Positions 1 to 10,500 of a stretch of DNA of 64,000 bases are shown here, piece after piece. Under the pieces are notes generated by a model. It saw only the letters and a program-made list of their open reading frames with translations. It made no database searches and was not told the origin of the DNA. The stretch is taken from assembly GCA_038502055.1 (NCBI GenBank), contig JAXRKN010000044.1:10251501-10315500 (forward strand), written 5' to 3'. The stretch's first letter is position 1. Each line of letters begins with the position of its first letter. Source of the DNA: Tanytarsus gracilentus (taxonomy: Eukaryota > Arthropoda > Insecta > Diptera > Chironomidae). The position numbers and the translations under genes were made by a program.

Positions 1-1653
1 AATATTTCTATGCAGTCAAGCGGCAAAAAATACATGTAAATGACGTTTATATATTTTGCCGTTTTTCTGTATAAATTTTGTGCAGAATTAAAAGAATCCA
101 GTTTAAAAAATACCTGGTGAGCCTTCAGCGCCAGCAAATCCCTGCATACCTATGAAATTTAAATAAAATTATATCCCGTAATTTTTTAAATGCCTTTTAG
201 AAAAAAGAAGTCACTCACCCTTCGGGCCAGGATACCCGTTGACACCTTGAAATCCTCTATCGCCCTTCTGAGCGAAGCATTTTGGTATGCAGCATCCCGA
301 TCCTGTGCAATTTTTTGTAGGTGGTCCGTGAATGGGAGCACTCGCTGTGTCTAAAATTGCAAATGCGTCTGGCACTCGCTGTACATTTTGTCGTTCTCTT
401 TCGCGAGCCCTATTTCGTCCCAAAAAACCTACACTACCACTTTCTATATCGTTCCATAATTGCGCAGTCGTGTCAACAACGAAATAAATGGATAGAATTA
501 ATGCTATTTGCAACCACCTACATTGAGACAAAAAAGAGAGAAAAGAGAGCTTAATGAAATTGAGAACTTCGAAGATCATAATTGAGAAGAGATCGAGCAT
601 AAATTCTCTCTCGACAATTTTCGTGAAATGAGAGAAAATCTTGCAGGATTAACACAAACACAACTTTAAATGCTCTCTCGTGATTTTCAACCCGAAGTTT
701 GAAGTTTTCGTGAAGGAAAATCATTCAAGCGAATCATTATGCTTTTGGAGTTTGGAGAGTTGACTTATGAAAATTAAATTTCAAGGTCATTCGATGGTTT
801 AGCTTTTCCTTTTAATTTTTGTTACAAAAAATACTTTTCACTTTTTCCATTCCCTTCACAATTATTAAAAGTCACTTTTTTAACACAATTGACAACTTTT
901 GAGCTTTTTATTAAAAATTTTGATGAATAATTTTTTTTTCATCAGAAATTTAACTTTAAAGTGAAAGTTTTTCATTCACAATTTGCATTCATATGTTTGA
1001 CAATTCAAATATTTTTTTTTTCACTTTTTTAATTTTCTTTTGACTTTTTGAGATGATTTAAAGGAAGCTTTGAAAAAAATATTAAATTTTTTACTGTTTA
1101 TAATTTTTCGTTTTGAAAGTATTTTTCATCTTTTTTTTCATATTTTTCACATTTTAAAAGAAATTAAAAAAATTATTTATTTATTTATTTCACTTTATAC
1201 TGGGGTTTGGAAAGACAATCTTTATTTTTTTAAATCACTTAAACTATTTTTTTCATTCAGTTTTTCAACTATGATGACATACTATCATATGTATAATCTC
1301 TATCACAATCAAGCACGCACATTGTTGCCAAACTTGTTTATTTAATTTTTTCCGTCGGGATTTTTTATTTTTACTTTTTGAATTTTTTTTTTAAATTTAA
1401 TTCCTTAATTTTTTTACTTTAAGTATTTAACTATCTCTTTATAAAATTAGCTTGCATTTAAAGGCCATAAAACTAGAGATGTAATTTTATTTTATCACTT
1501 AATTTTCACATCAGAAAATGCAAGTATTTTAAATCTTTGTTTCAACCACAATATTGGTATAAAAATTAATTTCCCTCAGTATTAATGATCGCTTGATTAA
1601 TTTTCCACACTTTTCACAAAACCTCACCTTTGTGATTCTTTTTTGGATGCCAT
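1..1653 (-). CDS. Collagen IV alpha-1 paralogue, 5' end only (runs off left edge)
   Basis: Partial gene read from right to left. Coding exon 1 is 1628-1653 and starts MASKKESQ; exon 2 is 219-517; exon 3 is 114-149; the rest lies outside the window. Exon 2 gives the signal-peptide core (IALILSIYFVVDTTA), then mature AQLWND, an Arg/Glu-rich stretch, the cysteine knot CTGSGCCIPKC and the first Gly-X-Y triplets. Exon lengths (26, 299 and 36 nt) and phases are identical to those of the complete gene at 3730-25283, so this is a tandem duplicate. The start is set by exon 1: exon 2 has no in-frame Met at the position where the other copy has one. The product would be a secreted basement-membrane collagen chain. 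What the missing part encodes cannot be seen; a truncated copy is possible. Confidence 0.85.
592..753. promoter_or_regulatory. Ultra-conserved intron-1 block, left copy
   Basis: Aligned by eye without gaps to 23735-23896: 162 bp with 3 differences, all transitions. It lies in intron 1, about 75 bp before coding exon 2. It has no open frame worth reporting. Visible motifs are GGATTA next to ACACAAACAC (forkhead-like on the reverse strand), two copies of TTTTCGTGA, and TCATTCAAG followed by GAATCATT. A transcriptional enhancer or an intronic RNA element are both possible; function is inferred only from conservation. Confidence 0.6.
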
Positions 1654-1929
1654 TTTTAAGGCAATCCTTTTAAGCCCAGTTGAGGGCTTCAATAATTGGA
1701 TTTAAAAATATTTTTGTATCTTCTTAATCCATGAAAATTTTCATGAATAAAATTCGTTCCACTTCCGAGAACCTATTTTTTTCTACTTAATCACTAGAAA
1801 CAAGCGTTTAAGTCTTTTCTAATAATTTATTGCGCAATCTCGGCCCGTTATCAGTTCTTTCACTTAAACAGCAGCAGAAAAAAATAAAAGATAATTTTCT
1901 TTAAAGTTGTCGCGAGACCACAATTTTAA

Positions 1930-1975
1930 TTTGAAACTCGACAAGTGGACCGCTGAGCACGAACTGATCACGAAA
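1930..1975 (-). promoter_or_regulatory. Core promoter of the left collagen IV copy
   Basis: On the minus strand an initiator TCAGTTC places +1 near 1965, about 312 nt upstream of the ATG. No TATA box is seen. The initiator and roughly 30 nt downstream of it are preserved in the other collagen copy (+1 near 25678). At +28 both copies read AG(A/T)TT, one base short of a DPE consensus. TSS position is inferred. Confidence 0.6.
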
Positions 1976-2413
1976 GGCAAAATAATGTATTTTCATACTC
2001 AAATCCTCTCAGGATGGAGCATTAATTTGAGTAACTATTAGAATGATGAATGAAATTGTGGAATTTCAAGAGAAAATATAGAATTTTATGCTCTTTATTC
2101 TCATTTTTTCTGTAGCAAATTTTCTTTCTCACATTTTGCTCTTAAAATTTAATCAAAGTCTTACACGAAATTTTTTAATCGTACAAGTTACATGGCTTAG
2201 TGACCTAGAAGAAGCTTTTGAGAACTAATTATTAGTTTTCACTTTATAAAAAGATTTTCTTCTTAGTTTTCAAGGAAACCGGAAGAAAGCGAGTCACGAC
2301 AAAAAATTAACGACCTCTTAGTGAAGTAATAAAATTTTTGTTATCTAGCTCAGTTTGAAAATTTAAAAAATATTTATTACATAATTTTAGTTCTTAATTT
2401 TTTAAAACATCTG

Positions 2414-2449
2414 TTTCCGGATGAAGTAAATTTTATTACACTGATAAGG
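2414..2449. promoter_or_regulatory. Upstream ETS + GATA island, left copy
   Basis: TTTCCGGATGAA (ETS-type core, GGAA on the reverse strand) is followed about 17 bp later by CTGATAAGG (GATA site). The same pair, with a spacing of about 23 bp, is at 27445-27485 upstream of the other collagen copy. GATA factors are known regulators of fat-body and haemocyte genes in flies, the main collagen IV sources; the link here is inference. Confidence 0.45.
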
Positions 2450-2663
2450 AAAGCGTTGCGATTTTTTAGCGCAACAAATTAAACGAGGAATTTTATTTTC
2501 AAATTCTCGTGGGTGTTTAGAGGAATTGAGAAATTTTTTAAAAATTACTATAAATTATGCAAAATATCTGAAAGTTCAAATTAAGTCTGAAAATGAATTT
2601 TGAGTTAGTTGTCAAACTCAGATTAACTATTAAAAACTCTGCAAAAAAACGGAGACAATTGTC

Positions 2664-2816
2664 GAGTCGGAAACGTTTTTTAATTTATAACTGTTATCAG
2701 TAAAACAGTTAAGGAAATTGACACACAGTCATTGACCCGTTTCAACTCGATTTATTCATTTAATTTTAGCTTAATGTGTTTCTAAAATAGTAAAAACATC
2801 TTTTGAAATAAATTTT
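2664..2816. promoter_or_regulatory. Distal conserved upstream island, left copy
   Basis: Contains GAGTCGGAAA, TGTTATCAG (GATA site, reverse), AGTCATTGACCC, a stretch TTTAATTTTAGCT and TTTTGAAATAAATTT. The same elements in the same order occur at 29894-30081. It marks the farthest point to which the duplication can be followed upstream by eye. Confidence 0.45.
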
Positions 2817-3729
2817 TAATGCATCTGAAAAAAAATCCTGAAACTTGAACTGAAAAATAAAAAAATGAATTTTAAAAAATTCTAAAAGTTATTTCCTATT
2901 ACAGATTGGCAAAATTTTAGTATTTGAAAGCATTCATCTGAAAGTTACATGAGAAAAGTGACTTGAGAGTGATTTAAAAACTAAAAATTCAAGGTTCGAA
3001 TCTTACACATTTTTTGAGAAAATTAAAAAGCACATTTCTGAAATGACTAATTTTTATTGAAAGCTCTAATTAAAAATTAATACAAACATTGTTGAAATTA
3101 GAAATTTTTAATACAAAAAATTATCAACGCTTGGATTTGAGTTGTAAGAAATAATTTAATTTTCTTAATATTATTGACTTAAATTTTAACTTTAAATGCG
3201 GTTTGATGTGCAAATTTTTAAGGATTCGAACCCATTTTAACTAATTAATATTTCTTTTCAAATAACTTTTTTAAACTTAGTGCTAATTAAATTAAAATTT
3301 TCTGGCAAATAAATTTTGTTGAGTTTTAAACTCTTTTTCAAACACCTCGATAAAGTCAACAGTTCTCTAAAAAAATGGTCGAAAATTTTACTTACACAAG
3401 CAGACAATGCACTTCAGAAGAAAAACTACTTTTGCCAACCACCCAAAACAATAAGCAAAAAGCTATAAAATATAAATTTTAAATAAAATCATAAACCTAT
3501 TGAGGAAAAGAGCATTTTAGGCTTGTTTTAAGCAGTCACTGTATTGTTTGCTGGGATTAAATTTAAATTTTGGTAACTTATACAATATGGCAATTTTACT
3601 TAACGAAAAATTTCTCTAGAATTAAGAAAGAAAAATAATTTTTTGGCAGTATTGTAGAAAATTTTAAATTCATTTTTAAAGAAATCTATTGGCACGTTGA
3701 CGATACATAAAAAATGTGAAATATTAAAT

Positions 3730-4509
3730 CTAATTTCGTATGCACACTTGACATCTCGATAATTTCGTGTGGAGACTTCCTGCTTTTAGCGTCTGTTGTT
3801 CGGGTGTTTTGAATTGATTTTGTTGATCGACTGTGGCCATCCAGAAACTCGTCATCGTCTCATAGTAATGACACTGTCCTTTACCGCCGTTACATTCAAT
3901 GAAAGGTGTTGTTCGGAAATCTTGAAGACATGATCCAGAACTTGAAAGTGATTGACCGCCTCCACCATGGCCCACAGCAGTGTGCTATTAATTTTTTTTA
4001 GTAAAATTTATTTCAAAAATTTTTTATTTTATTTTTTACCAAAACAAACGAGTAGCCGATCCATAATCCTTCCCATCCGTTCGGGCAGTCGGGAACTTGC
4101 AGAGATTGACTGTGCACAGCAATAACATTTGAAGGAACTTCACAGACTGAGCAACGTGAGATATATGGAATCATTTCTTGCTCTGATACTGGCATCATTG
4201 GAATTTCTTTAGATGTCGAAAGCCAGAAAGTACGATCGTTACGTGAGGCATAATTACAGACATTATTTTGACCACAAGCCATAACTGGCATGGTTGAGAA
4301 TTTACGAACGCAAGAGCCGGGCGAACCGAGATCTTGATTTGCTGGATAGTCATTGCCATCGACATACATGAGTGAGTAGCCTTCCCAAAGTTTAACTTGA
4401 CCAGCATCGCATTGAGGAATTTCATCTGACTGACTGTGTTTTACTAACAATATTCCGGTGTAGTAGTCTGGAGCTTGTGTGCATGGCTGTCCAGGAACTC
4501 CTCTTGGTC
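3730..4509 (-). other. Col4a1: NC1 (C4) domain exons of Col4a1
   Basis: Two exons, 4040-4509 and 3730-3984, joined in phase 0 across a 55 bp intron, encode the tandem C4 repeats that trimerise collagen IV and form the NC1 hexamer. The first repeat starts at DYYTGILLVKHSQSD; the second starts near AVHSQSLQVPDCPNGW. Cysteine spacing in both follows the family. The reading frame ends CQVCIRN, then TAG. Confidence 0.93.
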
Positions 4510-7500
4510 CTAGCAATTAATTCATTAATTAAGATGCTTCTAATTAATAAACGTTTATTTTACCTGGAGGGCCAGGCAAACCGTCTCTTCCGGCAACTCC
4601 AACCAATCCGATTTCACCTAAAAATATTCAGAAAATAAATTAGGTATTTTAATTAATTAAGACCACTCACCTCTTAACCCAGTTGGCCCGATTGGACCAG
4701 GCAAACCGACAGCACCGACTTCTCCTTGTTCACCTCGGTCACCAGTCAATCCAATTAATCCAGGCAAGCCGGCATCTCTATAATTTTTGTCGTTATTTTA
4801 AATCAAAATTTATTTTATATTTTTTCTCACCCTTTGTCTCCTTTTTGACCAGGCATACCTTTGAAATTTGAAATAATTGAATTTAGAAATATTTTGAGAT
4901 GATTAAAGTTTATAAATCACCTTGCATTCCCTTTTGTCCAGTCAATGGTGGTGGCGCATCCAAACTAATATTTAAAATTATTTATAAATATGAAAGAAAA
5001 CTTTTTGGCACATTTCTTACCCTCTTTCACCCTTATCACCTTGTTTTCCCATAGGGCCATTCAACCCATCTCTTCCTCGCATTCCTTGCAAACCCTTGTC
5101 ACCCTTCATTCCAGGAGGGCCATCAAATCCAGGAAGACCTTGTTGACCTAATAGGGTTTGTCCAAAAATTTAAACAATTGCACAATTATTAAAATTATTT
5201 CACAAACCTTTGTCTCCCCTCAATCCAGGTAGGCCGTCTCTACCCATTTTTCCAGGCATTCCTAAATTTAACAATTTAAATTTCTAATTTAAGAACAATA
5301 ATAAATTATTCTTAACTCACCAGCATCTCCCTTTTGACCCATTAAACCGATCGGGCCGGGTAAACTATTAATTTAAAATTAACAAAAAAAAATATTTTAA
5401 TTAATTGAAGCTTACCCAACATCACCCTTTAAGCCGGGGAATCCACGATCGCCTTGAAAAAAAGTTGTCAATAAATTCACGCTGAATAAATTTAAATAAA
5501 TCTTAACCTTTTCTTCCTTCAATTCCTGGTCGACCATCCAAGCCGGGCAGTCCTATAAAAATGTGTCAATAAATTAGCAAACAACGAAAAGAAGAATTAT
5601 GCAAATGAACAAAGCAAATGAAGTGAACGACCTTAACTTTGTGAATCTTAAATCGAGATTCATTCTCAACTTATGCACGAACGCTTGTTCCATTTATACG
5701 AACACCTCACGAAGGTGTGAACGTTATCATTCTTTTCTTTTTTTCGCGCTTATCTCTCGCTCACTCTCTCGCAATTGTTTTTGTCGTAACGTAAATCGTT
5801 GTAGCACGACGTAAGCGAAAATAAAATAAAAGTTTGCTCATGACACAGTGAATTCAGTCGTTGTCGCGATCTTCAGTTATTCGCATCGTTTTCAGAGCAT
5901 TGTTTGAAGAATTTAAAAAATCATTAACACTTGAGATTTTGACTTGAAGGAAAATTAAAGGGAATTTGCAAAACAATGGTTGGTTCACATAAACACTTAA
6001 TGTCTTGTTTTTGCTTGATTAAAAAACCTTGAAAGTTGTAAAAAATGTGCAATTAAAAAAACAATTTAATGCATTAAAGTGATAAAAAATTCAAGAGGTG
6101 GAAACATTGATTGAATTATAGCTCCGCTATATATTAATTTTGGATTTCTCCAAAACCAGTTTTTGGCCCCTAGTGAAGCACTACCTTGTGAATATCAAAA
6201 CATATACTCAAATGATGGCTAGCAAACCCTACAAACTGGCGAAAACAGATTTGAAATCGGTTGTCCTACGAGGAGTTAGAGCCATTTAAGTCATCTTACT
6301 TTCTCACTTTCTCACTTTCTCACTTTCTTCTTTCTCACTTTCTCACTTTCTTCTTTCTCACGATCTTAGTGAACGCCATATCTCAAGAACGGCTGGTCGG
6401 TTTGAGTCGGGTTTGTGCTAAAGATCGGGTTTTGCTCTAGTTGTGCAAGAAGTATTTAGTTTTGAGGTCCGACCCTCCAAGGACCGTCCCTGAGTGAAAA
6501 TGTCCTTTTTCATAAAATTTTCTCTTTATGGCTTCATGGGTTCGTTGAACTCGTAATTGCATCAGTAATCGATTGCATTGACGATTTTAAAGGAATGTCA
6601 TCATGTTTGGTCAGGAGTGCCACTAATGTCCATTTTTCAGAACTATAGCTTCATGGGTATCGTTGAACTCGTTATTGTATCAGAAATCGATTGACATTAA
6701 CGATTTTTGAAGAATGTCCATCATGGCCGACCAGGAGTGCCACTAATGTCCATTTTTCAGAACTATAGCTTCATGGGTTCGTTGAACTCGTTATTGTATC
6801 AGAAATATATTGACATTACGATTTTTGAAGAATGTCCATCATGGCCGACCAGGAGTGCCACTAATGTCCATTTTCAGAACTATCGCTTCATGTTGTCATT
6901 GAACTCGTCATTGCATCAGGATCATTTCATTGATGATTTTTGAAGAATGTCCTTCAAGAATTCAAGATTAACCAAGAGTGCCACTAATGCTCATTGCAAC
7001 GGAGTAGGGTACTAATCTATGCGGAGCTATTGGAAATGGCAACGCCGTTTGCAGACCCATCTTGTTTTAAATTAATTATTAGTTTCCCATGAAAGTGCCA
7101 CAAAATTTACTAAGCGTGAAATTGTCAAACATGAGTGCTGAAATTTTTATCGCAAAAAATTAATTTTGCGGTTATAAAATTTTCATTGCATTTTTTTTTG
7201 CAACCACATTTTTATAAATTAATTTAATGTTAAAAAAATTCTTTCCACCCCTTTTTTGACACTCAAGTTAATCTTTTAATTCGTGATAAGATAACTTCAA
7301 ATATTTTTTAATCATGTTCATTTAAAAGCTAATTCAATATTAGATTAACTCACGACATTTTTCTCTTATTCAATAACAGAAACAATTTCTGCTAATTCTA
7401 CTCTATGCATTTTATTGTCATGCAAAAAGTGTGAAGCCGTTAGCTGAGAAAAAATCAGTTCTTTTTAGTGATGTGATTGGAGCAAATAGTTTTGGTGCTG

Positions 7501-10500
7501 GTGGATTCCCCGGCACGTGGATATCGCCTACGGAATTCACATACAGCTCCGGTGGAAATTTAACGATTTTTGACATGACAACCAACTCATCGAGAGTGCT
7601 GTTAGAAAGCACTTTTTCGGTAAAATAAAAAATATTTCAATATTTTTAAAATTAAAAATTGATTTTGCAAAAATTCAGCAACGCTGGACAGGTGCATCAC
7701 TTCGTCTCTCTCCCGATCGCTCAATGGTTCTCGTTCGTTATCAATCACGTTCAATCTTTCGACACTCAACAGTTGCTCGCTTTGCTGTTGTTCTTTTCGC
7801 AGAGCTCGAAACTTCGTACGATATCGATGACGGAAATGAACTTCAGATTTGCACATGGCGAGGTGATTCCTTGATTTTCATTAGAAACAACACAATTTTT
7901 TATGTTTCACAAGCGAACATAACTGCGGGAGCTGCTGTTCAAATCTCACCCGATGGAGTGCCTGGTGTGATTTATCATGGAATACCTGATTGGGTTTATG
8001 AGGAAGAAGTTCTTGGAAGCGATGCGGCAGCTTGGATTTCACCCGATGGACGATATCTAGCTTATGCATCATTTAATGACACGAACGTCGATACTTTCAC
8101 ATATGAAATTTATGGCGATGGCAAGGGTGAATATCAATATCCAGAAGAAGTTCATCTCAAATATCCAAAAGTGGGAAGAACAAATCCAACCTTAGGATTA
8201 ACAATTCAAGACGTCATAGATCCAACACAACCCTCAATTAAATTAAATAATGCGTCCGCTGAATATGGCAATGATCACGTTTTGGGAACAGTTTTTTGGA
8301 TCACCGACACAAAACTTGGCGCAATTTGGACAAATCGACGACAGAATCATGGAATTTTTGTGACTTATTCGCCACCAAATCCTGAATATCAAGTTGTAAG
8401 TTTCAAAGTGAATTAGCATCTTAATACTTTTTTTAAGTGAACACTTTAATTTTTTATGTGTTTCGTGAGGTGATTTTAAAATAAATTTTTTTAACCAGAT
8501 TTTACGAATCGATGAGCCAAACGGCTGGATTGAGCTCAACACACCAAAATGCAGCAGCGATGGCATCTGTTACTTCATTAATAATGATCAAAATTGGCCA
8601 TCACTGACCCGTGTCAACACTAATTCAGCAGAGGTCGAAGTCATTACGCAAAATAAACACGTTTTATCTTATTACGGCTCTCGCGATGGCAAACTGTAAG
8701 TGGCACATCCATAACCTTTACACTGTTGCATAATTGAATTTCTTTGCAGATATTACTTGTCAACGCCTGCACCGAATGAGTCATTCAAGCGTCACGTTTA
8801 CGAATTTGATTCCGCCACGGGTGAAAAATGTTTGACATGCGATTTCACAACACCGGAAGGGAACAAATGTACTTATGCGTCAACGTCGTTTAGCACTGAC
8901 CTATCTTATTATGCAATGACTTGTAGCGGACCCGACCCAGCCGTTGTAAAAGTTTATCGCAATGGTTTTACAGATGAGCTCACATGGCAACTTAACACAG
9001 CGTTGAGGCAAAAATTGACTGAATATGCATTGCCTCGCACTGAATTATTCCATGTGCCAGTTGAAGGTGGCTTTAATGCAGCCGTAAAAATGCTCATTCC
9101 ACCAGAAGTTGATTTCGATAATGCGGAAGCTAACGAGAAATATCCGCTTTTAGTTAGAGTTTATGGTGGCCCCGGTTCAGTGAGAATTAATAGCGCTTTT
9201 AGTGTTGGATATCAAGTGAGAATTCTGATAAAATTTCCTCATGTTGAAATTATTTAATTTTTATTTCACAGTCATATCAAGTTACCACCAAAAAGTATAT
9301 TTACGTTGAAATCGATGGTCGTGGAACGGGTCAGAAAGGTGTCGATTTGATGTTCTCGGTCAACAATCGATTGGGAACGTATGAGATGGAGGATCAAATT
9401 GCCGTCACTAAGTGGCTAATTAACAATTATAAATTTATTGACCCAAAACGCGTTTCAATTTGGGGATGGAGTTATGGTGGATATGCGACAGCAATGACCT
9501 TAGCAAAAGACACTGAGAAAGTGTTCAAGTGCGGTGTGAGTGTAGCGCCTGTCACGTCGTGGAGATTCTACGACACAATCTACACGGAACGGTATATGGG
9601 AATTGATGCATATGCAAAGAACTATAATGACAGTGATGTGTCAACACCGGAACATATTGAGGTGCTGGGAAAACACGATTTCTTACTCGTTCATGGTAAT
9701 GCCGATGATAATGTCCATTATCAACAATCGATGGTGCTGGCGAGAGAACTGGAGAGAGCTGACATTATGTTCGAACAAATGGTAAAATTTTTTTTATGAA
9801 TTATCAAAATTATATTAAAAATTAATTTTCAGAGCTATCCCGACGAAGCTCACGGACTCTCTGGCGTTTCAATGCACTTGTATCATAGCTTGGATCGTTT
9901 TTGGGATAAATGTTTTAAATAAATGTTCATTTTCTTTAAAAAAAATAAAGACTTAAAAATTGAACCTACCTTGTAAGCCTCTGTCTCCCTTCTCTCCTTG
10001 GCGCCCAACTGGACCAGGCAAACCCTTAATTCCAGGAAGTCCCTCAAGACCAGGTAACCTTAATGAGTGAATTAATTTAATTTTAATTTTAGATTTCTTC
10101 AAAGCTTTTCTTAGCCTAAGACATTGTGCGATATCAAAAATTATACTCAGATAATAGATATAAGAAGGTCTAGAAAGGAAGATGGATTAGACCCTCCAAT
10201 GACCCTCTGTGGGTCTTATATTGATTTCTACAATATCTTATCTATTAACTTGAATTCAACAATACATTTAACAGTATAATTAAGATCTTACCCTCTTTCT
10301 CCCTTTTCTCCCGGCATTCCAATCAAGCCCTGTATATAATTTGAGTTAAGTGTCAATTTGAAAGATTTGATTTCTTACATCACGGCCGTTCTTTCCGGGT
10401 CTGCCAGGCAAGCCTTTTTCTCCTTTAACGATGGGTCCAACATCACCTCTCTCTCCCTGAGGTCCGATTTCACCGGGTTCTCCTTGCAAACCATCCATAC

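Larger units (their letters stand above)
1966..3729. other. Intergenic region between the two collagen IV copies
   Basis: AT-rich spacer between the inferred start of the left collagen copy and the stop codon of the right one. The part from about 2196 to 2816 contains islands matching, in the same order, 27269-30081 upstream of the right copy, and is presumably upstream regulatory DNA of the left copy. The remainder should hold the 3' UTR of the right collagen gene. No gene seen. Confidence 0.6.
6118..7030. mobile_element. Candidate TIR-bounded non-autonomous element
   Basis: ATAGCTCCGC at 6118-6127 and its exact reverse complement GCGGAGCTAT at 7021-7030 bound a 913 bp segment whose interior (microsatellite plus 118 bp repeats) differs from neighbouring introns. 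There is no transposase frame, so a MITE or a satellite-carrying insertion is likely. Target-site duplication is unclear. It lies within both a collagen intron and the inferred 5' intron of the DPP4-like gene. Confidence 0.45.
5560..7379 (+). other. 5' region of the DPP4-like gene inside a collagen intron
   Basis: The peptidase coding sequence at 7380 starts with a splice acceptor, so its first exon must lie here. Two initiators (TCAGTCG near 5854 and TCAGTT near 5873) precede AACAATG at 5973-5979, where the ATG (5976-5978) is directly followed by GTTGGT, a possible donor. A first coding exon supplying only the initiator Met, joined to AAA CAA TTT CTG, would give a proper signal peptide. This is inference. 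The stretch 5640-5830 is unusually CG-rich for the region and would be the promoter. Confidence 0.4.

Noticed and set aside
1070..1345. 91-codon plus-strand open frame
   Set aside because: AT-rich, Phe/Lys/Ile-biased, lies in collagen intron 1, no recognisable protein and no splice context.
2985..3240. tRNA-like B-box sequences (GGTTCGAATC and its reverse complement)
   Set aside because: No pairing T-stem, no A-box at the right distance and no acceptor stem on either strand.
5599..5814. 71-codon open frame
   Set aside because: Falls in the CG-rich presumed promoter of the DPP4-like gene; composition is basic/Ser/Arg-rich with no family resemblance.
6707..6943. 78-codon open frame with internal repeats
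   Set aside because: It is the translation of the 118 bp tandem repeat; the periodicity is in the DNA and the frame shifts between units.
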